Assembly: GCA_003339415.1 (NCBI GenBank)
Contig: PDHQ01000041.1
Span: 150,284 to 214,283 of the forward strand
Origin: Ophiocordyceps camponoti-saundersi (nom. inval.)
Taxonomy: Eukaryota; Ascomycota; Sordariomycetes; Hypocreales; Ophiocordycipitaceae
Direction: 5' to 3'
Length of the DNA stretch: 64,000 bases
Shown here: piece after piece, positions 24,992 to 38,800 of the stretch
Layout of the letters: each line of letters opens with the position of its first letter
How positions within the stretch are numbered: position 1 is the stretch's first letter
Notes under the pieces: generated by a model
What the model saw: only the letters and a program-made list of their open reading frames with translations
The model's database searches: none
Told to the model about the DNA's origin: nothing
Position numbers and translations under genes: made by a program

Positions 24992-27967
24992 CTATTCTAA
25001 GCTTAACTTTACTAGTAAGCGATTAAAAAACCCGCACTTTACTTTTATATCCTTATATAAGATAGAAAAAAACTTATATATAACTAAGATTTAAACTATA
25101 ACTAGCTTTAAGATATATATCTAAAGCCCCTAACTAGACTCTTAAGCGATTAAAGAGACTCGCCTTAGAGATACCTAACTTTATAATAAAATAAGATATT
25201 AGTAAAAACTAAATTATAATAATAACTACCTTTTCCTAAAGTATTATTAATACGATTATATTATAAAAGTAGCGTATAAAGATAGCGTAACTATAAGCGT
25301 AAGTTATAAAATTTTAAGGTTAGTTAATTTAAAAAAACTAAGACCTAAATATAAAAAGAACTTATTAAAAAGTATTAATTATATTTAATATAAGTAAAAA
25401 AATATTCGTCTTAATCGGAAAAGCCGCTTAAAATACTTTCACGCTAGTAGCCCCGGTAAGATAGCTAAACCCCTTTTATTTTAATTTTACGAAAATTTAT
25501 TATAAGAAAGTAAGTAAGTTTTTAAGTAAGAAGGAGGATTTTAGTACTTTCCTTACGAACCTAAAAGATAAGATAAGGTCCGATAAGATAACTTTTTAAG
25601 ATAAGTAAAACTAAATAAGTATATTATTCTACGTATTAAAAGGGAAAGCTTATAAACTTTTAGAAACCTAATATAACTTAAAGGAACGCCCTTTTTCTAA
25701 ATTAGCTAAGATAGTCTAATACTTAAAATTTACTTATAGAAATCCTAACGAATTTACTAAGGCTACGGACTAACTTCGTAAACTAAACTTTTTATTAATA
25801 AGTAAGTAGGAAATTTAGGAGTTCCTTATAAAGTTTAATTACTTTATAGCTAAGACCTAAGTTCCCCTAGCTTAGATTAAGTATATACTTTAAGATTATC
25901 TACTCGCTAATCTTAACTTAAGCTTTCTTATAAAAGCTAAAAATTTATATATAATATATAAGGAATTTTATAAATATATAAAAAACGCTATATTTTACTA
26001 AAAGAAGGAGTTAACTTATTAGGAGTTTTTTTATAAAAGCTAAGTAAGTAAAAAAGTTACTTTAGAAATATAAAAGAAAATTATAATTATAACTATAACC
26101 TCTTACTAGAAAGGCTAGGCTTTTAGTAAAAGTAAGAAAAAAGTTTACTAGGAAAACGGCACTTATTTTATCTATAGAAAGAAAAGCTATATAGCTAAGA
26201 ACTACCCTAACCGATAGAAGATAAGGAGAGTCCGCAGAGTTTATACGCCTTTACCTAATTCTATTTAGTTAGGTAACTCTAATTTAGGAAAAAAGTAAGA
26301 CTATTATAAAGCTCCTTAATAGTTTTAAAAATATCGCGCGTAAGATAAAAAGTAAGAGAGTTATTTACTATTAATAGTTAAGTTTAAATTAATAATATAG
26401 CTTTTTATACCTTTACCTTATATAATACTAGAGTAAACGCCTATCTCCTAATTAGTTATTATTTTATAAAGTAAGTAATAAAGTACTTAGGCGCTAAGCT
26501 TATCCCTATTTATTTTATCCTCTTTATTAATTTCTAAGGCTATTAAGCTAGCTTAGTTTATAAGTACCTAATTATTACTTTAGTAATTAACGGATAGTAT
26601 TTTCTATAAGAAATCTGCTAAGTAACTAACTACGCTTAAGATCTCTTTATCGGCTTATTTTAAATAGCTAAGAAAAAGTTATTATTCGATTACGCGGCTT
26701 AGAAACTAATTTAGCTAAATAACTTACCTGCCTTCGCTAAGTACTCGCCCTTAATCTTATTACTTAAGAAGCCCTTTTTTAACGGAAATTTAAACTTAGC
26801 TATCTAAGCAGATATTAAGCGCCGGAACTACTTTCTTTATTAAGATAAGCGTAAATATTAGATCCTCTAACGCTTATAAAAGAAAAAGGACTTTATATAG
26901 CTTACGAAGGAAAAGAAGCTAGCTTAGACCCTTATTAAAGATAACTAAGATACTAATAATATAAATAAGGATATTTTAAGAGAGTAACTTATCCGCTAAG
27001 TTTAGTAAAACCCTTGCTATTTACGATAAAAAGAGATAACCCTATTAATACTTATAATATCTATAAAATTAAAAAATAATAATAATAACTTAATTATAGT
27101 TATAAAGCTAAGCTTAGCTAGCTATATATATATAAGGTAGGAAATCCTATTCCCTTAAGGTAAAAAACCTAAATATATTACTTATATATATAATATAATC
27201 CTTTTAGCTTTTATATACCTTAAAAGATTTTTTAGTAAGAAGGAAGCTTATACTCTAGCTTATCCTTAGCCTAGCTATAATATAACTTTAAAACTTAAAA
27301 AGCCCCTAAACTTAGTAAAACCTCTTTTTTATAAAATGCTAATAAAATACTTACTTTTAGAAAAAGAGATTATTAACTACTTACTTAAAATTAATTTTAT
27401 TAAATTAAATATTAGCTTTTACGCCGCCTTAGTTCTCTTCGCCCCGAAGCTATACTTAATAGCCCGACGCTTTTATATTAACTACTAATAGATAAATAAT
27501 TACTTAAAGAGTCGGATCTCGCTAGCTCCTTTTTTAGAAAATATAGTATTTAGCTACTAAGAGGTATAATAGTTCTCGAAAATTAATATTATTTAAGTAT
27601 TTTACTATCTCCGTCTTAACCCTAACTTTAAATACCTTATAGCTTTCTATATAAAGTTTAGTATATTTTATTAGCTTATTCTTCTATTTAGCCTTAAAAT
27701 AAGACCCGCTTAGTTTTAGAACTTTATTAACGCTTAACTTTACGATCTCCTTAACCGCTATATAAGTACGTACGCTAATAATATATTAATTTACTTAAAT
27801 AGTAAAGAAAAGGAATATTAAGAGGAGTGCTAAGAAATAATCTAGCGCCTATATTAAGCGAACTTATAAGGAGATATCTAGAAATTAAAGTTTAATATTA
27901 TTAAAGTTAACTATTTTAGTATAATATTATACGCGGGCTAAAGAATAAGTATAAACCCTTATAAGGT
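24992..27967 (+). pseudogene. Y gag, protease and first half of RT (RIP-interrupted)
   Basis: Gag is readable from about 25480 to 26220 on the plus strand and ends in a zinc-knuckle remnant, GTYFIYRKKSYIAKNYP, in which the Cys positions have become Tyr. Protease should lie in 26300-26900 but its active site is not clear. RT begins at about 27310 and shows YAALVLFAPK, NYQQINNYLKSR, FQNFINAQLYDLLNRYI and then YANNILIYLNS, the catalytic box with both Asp changed. It breaks at 27968-27972 (ATAAG), the TSD of element Z, and continues at 40049. Confidence 0.87.
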
Positions 27968-27972
27968 ATAAG

Positions 27973-28576
27973 TAATATACGCTTATATATATAATCTACT
28001 AATAGTTATATATACTAGGCTAGCTATTAGATATAATATATAGGAAAGGGAGACGGGCTAGCTACTAATCGTAAGATTATAGAATAGCTACTATAAAAGG
28101 TATAAGTATAAGTAAGAGTTTTTTAAGAATTAAAATAATAACTATAAAAGAATTTAAATTACTACCTAAAGGAATACTAAGCTAATTATATAGCTAGGAG
28201 CTTAAGGAAGATTTCTTAGTATAATCTTAAAAATATTTACTTAAAAGGATTTTACGGTAATTTCCGAGTATATTAGTAAAATAAAGATTTCCTAGTATAT
28301 AGTGATTTCCTAACGTATAGGGATTTCCTAGTAAAATCCGGAGATTTCTAAAAGTATATTTTAATATTAGATCTTATTAGAAATCTTAGTAAAATCCTAA
28401 GAGTTATTATAGAGAAATCCTAAGAGGAAATCCTAGTAATTTCCTAAGCGTAAAGGTAATAAAGTTTCTAGGGGAAATCCGAGTAAAATCTTAAGGCGGG
28501 AAATCCTAGGAAATTCTAAGGAAATATTATAAGAGGTTAGGCGATTTATAGGGGTATTATTACACGTCCCGTATTA
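27973..28576 (-). repeat. 3' LTR of Z
   Basis: 604 bp, partner of 39440-40043, with mainly C/T and G/A differences. Plus-strand ends TAATATACGC and CGTATTA fit RIP-altered TG...CA. Confidence 0.93.
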
Positions 28577-31250
28577 ACTCCCTAGGCCGGAAAAGAATTC
28601 TAATAGCTTTATTAACTCCCTATTTTATTTTAGAAACTATTATTATACTCGAAGGCTTTTTCTATATTAACTCTAATAATTATATTTATTTATAGATTAA
28701 GAAATATTATCGGGAATCTACGTATAGAGAACTAAATTAATTTATATAAAGTAGGAAAAAAATAAAAGAATAAGATAAGAATAATAAAGGAGAATTATAA
28801 TATATATTAGATATATATAGAAGAATATATATTACGGTAAAAGGTATCGTAATATAAGGAAAGAAAAATAGGAATAATAGGGACGCGATATAATATATAA
28901 ATTAATAGAATAGAATAAAGGAAAATATCTTATTATCCTTATTATATAGACTAGCGCTTATAATAATATAAGAGCGAATATAGATAATCTTACTATAATT
29001 AGCGTAAGAGATATAGTTTATAGCTTTAAGTATAGTATACTTTACGAAGATAAAGGCGTCTAAGATATTATAAATAGTAGTAAGGTTAACTATATTACGG
29101 ATAGTTATACTTATCCTTAGGCGTATATCGCGAGTAGTTTATAGCAAATAGGCTTTATATAGCCTTCTTATTACGGCCGATATTCTTTCTTTATTTATAA
29201 TATATAGAGTATAAGATAAATAGTATATAACTAATACTATATTATAAAGATATTAAAAAACGATACTAAAAGTATATTAATTTATAAGGTTCTTACTTAA
29301 GCTTAGTAAATATAATAGTTATTACTTATTAATAATTAAACGATTTAGAGATCTATTACTTATTAATAGTTAAATAAATATAAAAACTATTACGTATTAA
29401 TAGTTAAACGGTGCGATATATACTTTTAGTATAGAGCGCGTTATTAACGTATTTCTTTACTATAGTTTATACCGATATTATATAAAGAGCTAAGGAATAC
29501 CTTAGTTTATCGTTATATTAACGAAAGGGTCCGCGTTAATAGGTTTAATAATTATAGTATATTTAGTATTATTAGAGGGTTTAACTAAGCTACCTATTTA
29601 ACTATATAGCTTTTTAGAGATATTATTAGGAGCTATCTTAACTAAATCTAAGATATTAAAAACTAGAATACTACTAAAGTTTAAGGTTATTTTATTTCCG
29701 ATAATATCGCTCTAAGCTAAAAAGAGTATATAATTAATAGTAACAGCTAGAAGTAATATAACGATACCCTTACTAAGCAGATATATCTATTCTCTTATAT
29801 AAACGTGCAAGTCTTAATAGTTCCTTTTATAAAACTTTAGAATTTTACTAGAATTATTTAGTGCGGACTTCTTATTAATAAATATAATAACCTTATTAAT
29901 ATTAAGTAATATATTCTTAAGAGCGGTAATATTAAGCAAGATAGGTATAAGAATAAGGAAATCGATAATTTATTTATTACTAATATTAAATATTTTCGCT
30001 ATATAACTTAAGCTAAGGGAAATATTATATTTAGTAAGGTACTTATTAAAGTAAGTTACTTAGATTAAAGCGATATTTATATCTTAGAATACTAAAGCTT
30101 ACTTATTATAATATATTACGAAAAGGGTAAGAGAGTATTTAATAACCTAAACTAAACTATTATAATAAGTTACTAAGAAGTTATTATTAGCCTCCTTAAT
30201 ATTTTTAGCTTTTAGAACTTCTTAAAATTAAATAATAGTTTTAGAAATAGTTATAAGAATTATAAGTTACTTAGAAGTAGAATAAGTTTACTTATTAGGG
30301 GTTTTAAGAACGCTTTATTAAGTTAAAGTAGGAGAAGTAATAAAACGCCTTACTAAGGATTTACTAAAGATAGGAGCTACTCCCTTAACCTTAGTCTCCT
30401 TTTTTATAGCCGCTAATATTATTTATTCTATCTTACTAAGGTAGTCGGTATATAAGATAATAGCTAGGATCCTCTTAATCTCCTCTAATTTTTCGGAGTC
30501 TTAGTAAACTTACCCGCTAACTAGGCCCTTAATATAATCCTTTATAATTTCTAATAGCGCGTACGCGCCGTAGTAGTTTTTTCTAAGTTAGTTAGACTAC
30601 GGAAAAATATTCCTTTTAATATTAGTAAAGGAGTATAGTAGCGTAAGATAAGTATAGCTTCTTAATAAAGTAGCTAGTATTTTAGAGGCTAAGCTAGTAG
30701 TAGAAGAAGATACCGTAGTAGTTTATTAAGTAGAATATCTAAGCGCTATAACTTTAGAAACTTTAAGTAAAGAGTAGTTAGAGCTAGAGTATTTATTATC
30801 TAAAAGCGAGTGCTCGGAATTATAATCCTTATTATTAGGAAATTATTCTCCGTTAGCTTATCTCTTTACTTTCCTATTAATATAATAAATATAACTATCT
30901 AACTTACTAAAAGATAGATTATAGCTTTCTACTCGAAGTGCTTATTTCTAGGTAACGAATATTATATAGTTATTCGATTTCTAGTTATTAAATTTATAAG
31001 TAAGTAATTTAAATAAATACTAGAGTTTAGCGAGGTTTTTAAATAGCTAAATAGCTTTTTTAAAGCCTTCGAATATAAGTACTAAGGGAGTGCGAATTAG
31101 CTATTCGTAAAATAGCTTATAGTATATTTTATCGTAAGAATAATAGGGATTATTATAGGGCGGATTAATCTTAAGTATAAAAGAAGGGAAAAATAAGAAA
31201 AAATAATAGAATTAGAAAATAAAAAGGAATAACTATAAAGAGAATAAATA
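28577..31250 (-). pseudogene. Region after Z integrase with a third ORF of unknown function
   Basis: Between Z's integrase and its 3' LTR lie 2.7 kb that gypsy elements normally lack. On the minus strand a frame rich in Ile, Leu, Lys and Asn can be followed from about 31000 to 29500, with stops of the RIP type only. Readable pieces include NYYGAYALLEIIKDYIKGLV and, further on, HVYIREQIYLLSKG. No known domain is recognised. A short tandem motif (about TTACTTATTAATAGTTAA, three or so copies) occurs at 29310-29420. It could be an element-specific ORF or another degraded insertion; no TSD for the latter was found. Confidence 0.45.
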
Positions 31251-33942
31251 TAATATATTAGAAAAATATAATAAAGATAGGAAATATAAAGAGGGATAAT
31301 AAAGGATAAATAAAAGAGAGAAAAGGTAAGAGAGAAAAAGTAAGAAAATAAAAGGAAATCTAGTATAAATAGCGACGCGTTAGGTTTATTATTTCCTAGT
31401 AATTTTACGCGTTTATTACCGGGTAACTTATTTACCTTATTTTAATAGCTAGTACTTTTTAAGAGTATTTATACGTTTTTTCCTAGTAATATCTAGCCGG
31501 GCTTCTAACTCGTTCTTCTCTTTATTAAATTCTTTAATTATCTCCTTTTATTAAAAGTCCTTTTTAGCTACCTACTAATTATTATTATTCGGGTATCCTT
31601 TTTAATATACGAGATACTTTATTTAAGCAGTACCTTATCCTCTTTTAACCTTTCTCTTATCGAGGATTTATTCGATTTTATAGTTATCGGTATTAAGCTT
31701 AGGGCTAGGTTATTCTCTTAGAGCTTTAGCTAGTTAAAGTTAAATAACTAATATAATAAGATAGATATTTATAGAGTTATCGAAATCTAGTTAATAAGCT
31801 AGATAGCCGATTTATTCGATTATACGGAAGGGCCTAGTTTACCGTTCTAAAAGCTTCGCTACTTATTTATTAGGAATAAAATATCCTTTCCTAAGTTTTA
31901 GCTAAACTTAATCGCCGAGCTTAAACTCAAGCTTCTAATATTTCTTATTATAACGTTATTTTATTATAGCTTAGGCGTAGGTAATAAAGATAACTACCTT
32001 ATCTTTTAATACTTCCTAAGATCTAAGAGAAGCTTAATCGCTTAGATAACGGAGACTATTATCTATTTAGAATCTAGTAAGTAATTTACTTAGTATAGTC
32101 TTAATAACTAAGGAGAAGGAGTTATTAAAAGAAAACTAAAAAGCTAGTAAGGCGTTAATTTATCGCTTTATCGGGAAGTTAGCGGCGAAGAATCTAAAAG
32201 TAATTTTAATAATTTAGTTTTATTTTTTAGATAAATTATCGGTTTACGGGTAATATATAGTTAATATTAGGAGTTTAGTGCTAAAGGTAAATTATAAAGT
32301 TTTTTAAAGCTTAGATATAAACTTTAGATCTTAATTAAAAATAATTTACTTTAAGAGTCCTTAGTTATAATAAGTAAGCTTATAATATAGCTACTAAGCT
32401 TATTTTTTAGTAGTAAAGTAATTATATTTAAGGGTTAGAATATATATCTTTAAGAACTTATCGGTAACGGTAAGGAGGGTATTATAAAACTTTCTTACGG
32501 GTTTAAATTAGGGTAAGTTTTCCGAAAAGATTAGAGGGAGTCCGGTAATAAAATCTATTACGATTATATAAAAAGGAATCGCTAGGGAATAGATCGAAAC
32601 TATTTCCTTAAAAGGAGGCTATCTATTAGTTTAATTATATTTATAAATATTATATTTATCTATAAAATTATTAATCTTCTTTTTTAGTTAGGAAATAATA
32701 AAACTAAAGGAGAGTTCGGCCTATATATATTTTTAACTAGTATAAAATTTATAAAAGTAGTACTTAAAAATAATTTTTTTAACGTAGTTTTTAGGAATAT
32801 AAAGTTATTATCGATTATTAATATTTTTAAAATATAATAAGCTATTTACTCGGATAAAAGCGAGTCCTTCCTTAAAATTTTCGTTTCTAAGTTACTTTAA
32901 GATTTTAGATTATTATATATTAAGGAGATATTTTTTAGAAATCTTACGTTAGAAGGCGTTATTAAGAATAGCCTCTAAGGAAATAAGTATATAGTCCTAG
33001 TCGATATAATCCTCCTAGATATCCTTAAGTTCTCCTTATCTTTTTTCCGGGATTACCTTTAAGGGGAGGCGTAAGAGAGAGTTTATAAGAATATTAAAAG
33101 TACTTAGGATATATTAAACTTTAAAAAGGTATTAACTTAAATACTAAAAAGTAAGAGTAAGGTAATTATTACTCCTTATATTAATAGTAAAAGGAGAGGT
33201 TTATTTTATAATTACTAAAATTATAATATAATTTATAAAAATTATAATTTTCGGTTTCCGGGTTTTAATTAAATAAGTCTAGAGTTTATAATAAGCTTAT
33301 ACTAAGTAGGAGATCTTAAGTTTAGTTAGCTAATATCTAATTTCGGCCGGTTTAAGAGTATAACTAAGATAGTAGATAGGTTTAATAAACTACTAAAGCG
33401 GAGCTAAAAATAGTTTTTAGGATTCCTTATTATTAATATAGAAAAGATAGGCTATAAAACCGTTCTCTTAGGAGGTATCGATTTATAAAAAAAGTTAATA
33501 ATTAGGAAAAAACTAACTAAGAGTAACGTTATTATAAAAGGTATTAGTAATATTGTTAAAATAATTAGTTTTTTCCTTTATTAGGATAATTTTAAACTAA
33601 GAGGTAAAGGTATTTCTCTTCGGTTTAGTAATAGGTATTTTATTTTCCCGTTTTTCTTAAAATATTACTATTTTACGTTTTTAAAAAGGGTTAATTTATT
33701 ACGTAAAATAAGGAATAAGATATCTTATCTATCTAACTAATCTAATCTATTACTTAAGATATTATAAGGTATTAAGGAACTTAATATCTTATAAAGCTTT
33801 TACTTAAAATTAAGTATTTATTAATACGAATCTATTAATATAATACTTTAATATTTTTATAGATAAGTAATAAAGGAATAATTTAAAAGTAAAAAGGGAA
33901 AGATTTATACTAATAAAAAGATTAAATATTATAGTTAAATAC
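31251..33942 (-). pseudogene. Z pol, second half: end of RT, RNase H, integrase
   Basis: The RT resumes on the minus strand at 33942 as KDYIKYLTIIFNLFIS, the usual helix after the catalytic box. The integrase core is clear at about 32620-32480: IVSIYSLAIPFYIIVIDFI, then NTLLTVTDKFLK, the family's L-L-T-V-T-D-K-F motif. RNase H must lie between but was not resolved. Interrupted on its upstream side by element P. Confidence 0.75.
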
Positions 33943-33958
33943 TTAATATAATCCTTTA

Positions 33959-35823
33959 TATAACTTTTATATATTCTATAAACTCCGCGCTTATAGTAAC
34001 GTAAATATAAACCCCTTATTTTTATATTATAAGCGGACTCCGCTCTTTCCGTTACCCCGTAGCGATAGCCTTAAGCCGCGTCCGGAGCAACTCTAAGGGG
34101 GAGGGTAATACTATATAAGTTAATCGTAACCGCGAAAATTTTTTACTTAGAATATAGCTTTACTCTAAATTATAGTAAACTTAAACCTAAGGGTTTACTA
34201 TACCTTTTACCTTATTAAAAGCTAAAGCGAGTATTAGTAAGATTATTTCGGGGGACGCTTTAGTCTCTATATAGGTAATTATCGAATAAATAGCGAAGTT
34301 TAAGAGGGTCTAGAGAGGCGCCCCCCCTACTCCGACTCCGTCGATTAGAAGTATTTTATTAGCTATTACGGCCGCGGTTTCCTCTCTTTTCTATAGCTTT
34401 AGGGGGAGCGGAATTTCTCCGATATAGGCTACGGTTATAGCTAAAGCGCTAGAGAAAACTATTAAAAAATAAGTTTTATAATAATATAAGTATTAGCTTA
34501 TAATTTACTCTAACTTTATTATTACTCCGCTCTAAGTTTAAGGCCTTAAGGTAATTATAATAAGTATTAATTATAAACTTTATAGGTAAGGCTAAGCCCT
34601 TATAATAAGGAAACTACCTAGCGGTAATATTACGGTAATATTCTAAGATACCGTTTATAAGCTTTAGTCTAATTTAAGGTAGCTTCGTGCCGCTTTTAGA
34701 AAAAAGGTATACTTAACTAGCGAAGGTTATACTCTTATTATAAAAAGGGTATTAGCGTAAGCTTTATAGTAAGGTAGTAAGGAAGCCTTTTAGAAAAAGA
34801 TTAAGTTTTCGAATAAGGTTTTAATAATATAATTATACGCGAAGAGATACTATTTAGGGATTTAGCGGAGTTTCCTTATAGTTATTATTAATAGCGTAAC
34901 GGATATAAACTAAATTTATAATAAGGGTATAATAGTATAAGTAAAGATTTTTAATATAGAACCTTATAAGCTAAAAGTCCGACTTTAGTAATATTTTAAG
35001 TACTATTAGCTTAGATATATTACTAAATATTATATAACGAAGCTATAATATAGCTAGTGCTCCGCCTCTCCGCACGCGGAGGGTAAGTTAGCTTATTTTA
35101 TAGCTTACGGAAAAAGACTATATTATTACTTTTTTTATTAGGGGACTTACTTTAAGTAAAGTTAACTTTACCTTAAGATAAGAGCGGCGTAAAACTAGGC
35201 GAAGGATACTTATATTTCTTAACCCCGGAGATTTACGGATTAGAACTCCGTATATACCGCCCCTCCTCCCCCTTTAGCGTTAACTAGAGTTTAGTAATAG
35301 CTAGGGCGGAAACGCTAAAAAGCGAATATAGTAGCTCCGCCTTTAACCCCCTCTCTAAACTTATCCGCAGCTCCGCTACGATAATTAGGCCGCCTTTTAG
35401 GACTAGCTATTATAAGGTCCGTTACGGGCTAGTAAAACCTTTATATATTTCTTAGTCGCGTTAATAAAGCCTCGATTAAACGGATTATTTAGGATATTAT
35501 AATTAAGCGCGGAGATTTAGTTTATAGTAATAATAACGCTTAGGAAGATAAGTAGCTATACGGACTCCGTACTAAACTTAGCTTACGCGCACTCTTACTA
35601 CCGCGGACTCCGCTCCGGAGGAAGTATTAGCTTCCTAATTACTTATTATTATTAGACTTATCTAAGGTATAAAGTGCTAGGTGCGGACCTAGTCCGGCTC
35701 TAAACTAAGGTAACGCTTAAGGGGAGGGTTTTACTCCGAGTTCTTTAGTTTTTCCCACTTTTAGAATATATATAGGATAGTTCTAAGCTATATATTAGGC
35801 ATATTAGCGTATAAATATTATTA
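33959..35823 (+). mobile_element. LINE-type (non-LTR) element P carrying ORF1 only, nested in Z RT
   Basis: The 1865-bp insert is GC-richer than its host. It is bounded by a 16-bp imperfect TSD (33943-33958 TTAATATAATCCTTTA; 35824-35839 with one T/A difference), long and variable as for target-primed retrotransposition. Its right end is AT-rich (AATATTATTATT). The plus-strand frame, through RIP stops from about 34210 to 35650, resembles ORF1 of Tad1-type LINEs: a Pro-rich start (APPTPTPS), an RKLPSGNITVIFQD block, then Tyr/Gln-rich remnants of knuckles before ASPHAEGK. No endonuclease or RT (ORF2) is present, so it is a deleted or non-autonomous copy. Removing one TSD copy rejoins Z's RT frame. 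Confidence 0.75.
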
Positions 35824-35839
35824 TTAATAAAATCCTTTA

Positions 35840-38800
35840 AGGTATTAGAAAAGATTACTATATTATTAATATATCCGGCAGCGTATACTTTATATAGTTA
35901 GAGAATATAATCGATAAATCTTTATATATAAGTAGGAGAATTTTTATACCTTATAAGAGTAACTATAGCCCTCTTTAATCTGCGGTAGGAAGTAATTATA
36001 AACCGCTCTTAGTAATCTAAATAGATAAGAAACTAATAAAAGAAACTTTAAGTATTAATAGTAAAAATAACCTTTTTACTTACTAACTTATAGATTATAT
36101 CTTAAGAGAGAGGTATTAAATATATATCGGAAACGGCCACGCTATTTAAAGCTCGTAAATTGTTAACGATATATAGTTTACCTTTTCTCTAAATAATAAA
36201 ATATAGGCTAGCAAAAAGTAAAGCTTTAAGCGCTTATTCTATCTTACCTTATAAATATATATCGTTATACTTTTTATTAAGGAAATCCTAATTAGGTTTA
36301 TTTAGTAGATAGGGACGTAAACTAAGTTTCTTCTCGTGCTAATTATCGACGAGGGGGATCTTTAGATACCGCTCGGGGGGTAGATTAATTAGTCTAGTAT
36401 CTTCTTAAAGTTTCGGAAGGGAATCGCAAAGTTATTTTACCTTTCCGGATAACTAAGGATCTAATATATAGATTTTAACGCCGTATTCTCCTTCGATTTC
36501 CGAGATATCGGGTATTTTAAAAATACCTAACTAATAAGGTTAACTTAAATCTAAGATATTAATAAGAGGTAAGTTAGTATTAGTTTTATTAAATAATATT
36601 ATTTAGTTTAAAAGAGAATCTAGCGTTAAACGTTTATTAAGGTTATCTAAGGTATCTTTCTTAGTAATTTATTAAAGGATTATAAAAGAAAATTAATCGT
36701 TAAGATTTAATATAATACTAACCTTTTCTTTTTATTTAAAAAAGATTAGTTTATTACTTAAGTTAAAAATAGTTAAATAAAAGTAATTACGAATAATTAA
36801 ACTTAAGAGGAAATAAAAGTTAGGGAAAAAGATAAGGTTATAATTCTTAGGAGGATCTTTAATTAATACTAGAATCGTGCTTATTAAAAGAGGAGGGATT
36901 ATTATTACTAAAGTAGCTATTATATGTTTACGAATAGCTAGTCCTTTATAAGTAGAATAGTATTTAATATATATTCCTCCGTAAAGTTAAATTTAAAGCT
37001 TTTATCGAGAGTTAAGAATATTAATTTTATAAGGGATTAAGAATCCTTATCCTAATAAAACTCCGGTAAGAAAATACTTAATAACCTAAGCGCTAGCTTT
37101 AAACTTACTAACGTAAAACTTACCGTTAATTTTACCGATAATATATAAAGTAAAAGTAGCTTAATTATAAGTTAAGGCTAATCTAATATTATTTAAGCTA
37201 CGAATTATTATTAAATTATAATTAATATTATTAAACCTATTAAGTAAATCCTTCCTAATAAGGGATTTATCTACTCTAATATCGATATATATTTTTATAG
37301 CGTTAGATAGTCCGTTTTTACCGAATACTAAAATCTTTATATAGGAAAAATAGGAAACTTATTTTAGAGGAAAATTAATTATCTAAGAAGTAGCTTCGAT
37401 AATAAGAAGGTTTTTAAGAAGGAGGTCTCTAATAATATTAAGAGGTTTTATCTTATATTTCTTAAGATCCGAAATAAGATAATATAAGTTATTAGCTAGT
37501 TAATTATCCTTTTCGGCCTTAGATAATTTAGATAAGTTAGTTTTATTATCCGGATTATATTTTAAGATATTAAGGATTATATTATATATCTTAGAAGAGA
37601 TTATAAAGACTCTATTAGTATTAGGATCTTATTCGGTAAGTTCGTAAGTAAGATTAATAAGGATAAGATTACCTTTTAAGCCTTCTCCGTTTTTTTTTAG
37701 GAAAAGCTATTTTATCTTCGCTTTAAACTTAATATTCTTATTAAAAGGTTTCTAAGTATTATCTATTAGCTTTTTAAGGAAATTATTTAGTCTATAATCC
37801 GGTTAGCGGTTTAGATTTCGTAAGGATTTCTCCTCGGAATTATTTACCTTATATTTATATTAAAGTAACTTACTTAAAGCTATATACTAAGTAGCGTTAT
37901 TTTATAAATTACCTTAAGTTCCTTTAGTTAGCTTAGTTTAAAGGTTCGGAATAAGTTATTTATATTTATATACCTAGTTATTTAAGGTATCTTCGCTAGT
38001 TAGCTATCGGAAAGTTTCTTAGAGTAGGATATTAAGTTAAGAGAAAATAATTATTAATATAAACTATTTAGGATAAAGAGCTACTTAAGCTATTCTCTTT
38101 ATTTTAGATACTTATAATTAGAAGTTCTTTCTAGTAAGTATATCTTAAGATATAAAGCTTTATTTTTATATAGTAAGAGCGGTAATATTAGGTTAGATAG
38201 TAAACTTTTTCTAAAAAGCTTTTACTTATCTTTAGATTTTAAGATTAGGAAAAGTAAGTTTTAATCTAATTTAGAGGTTTAGATCTCTAGAATATTATTT
38301 TATAGTATATCCTTTAAGAAAAGAGGGAATAAGTTATATAAGTTTATCTACGTAATCCTTACTTTAAGCGGTAACTTATTTTAAAGTATTTATAAATTAG
38401 TTAATATTCTAATAAACGATAGTTTAATTAGTTTCTTTAATTTAATCGAAGGTAATATTAAAAATATTAGTAAGCTTAAACTATTTAATATCTTTAGCTC
38501 GTAACTTAACTTATTATCTAAATAGTTTCTACGAGTATAATCGATTATATAATTATAGATTATCGTTTAAGTTAATATATTTAGGGTAATCTAGGTTTTA
38601 AGGTACGATATTATAGGAGTAAAATACGTTATTAACTATCCGTGCTATTTTTTCCTTTTCCGCGGAAGGTAAAGGAGGTTTTCTAAAATTAAATATCGTT
38701 ATAAGAGGATTTAGAAAATATTACCTTTTTAAGGTATTCTTCCTTAAGGTAAACGGTTCTCCTTTTAGAGAGGATTCTTATAGCGTAGAGGTTTTCTTAC

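Noticed and set aside
33959..35823. A host gene inside the Z element, suggested by higher GC
   Set aside because: Readable ORF1-type motifs and a 16-bp TSD fit a LINE-type insertion better.
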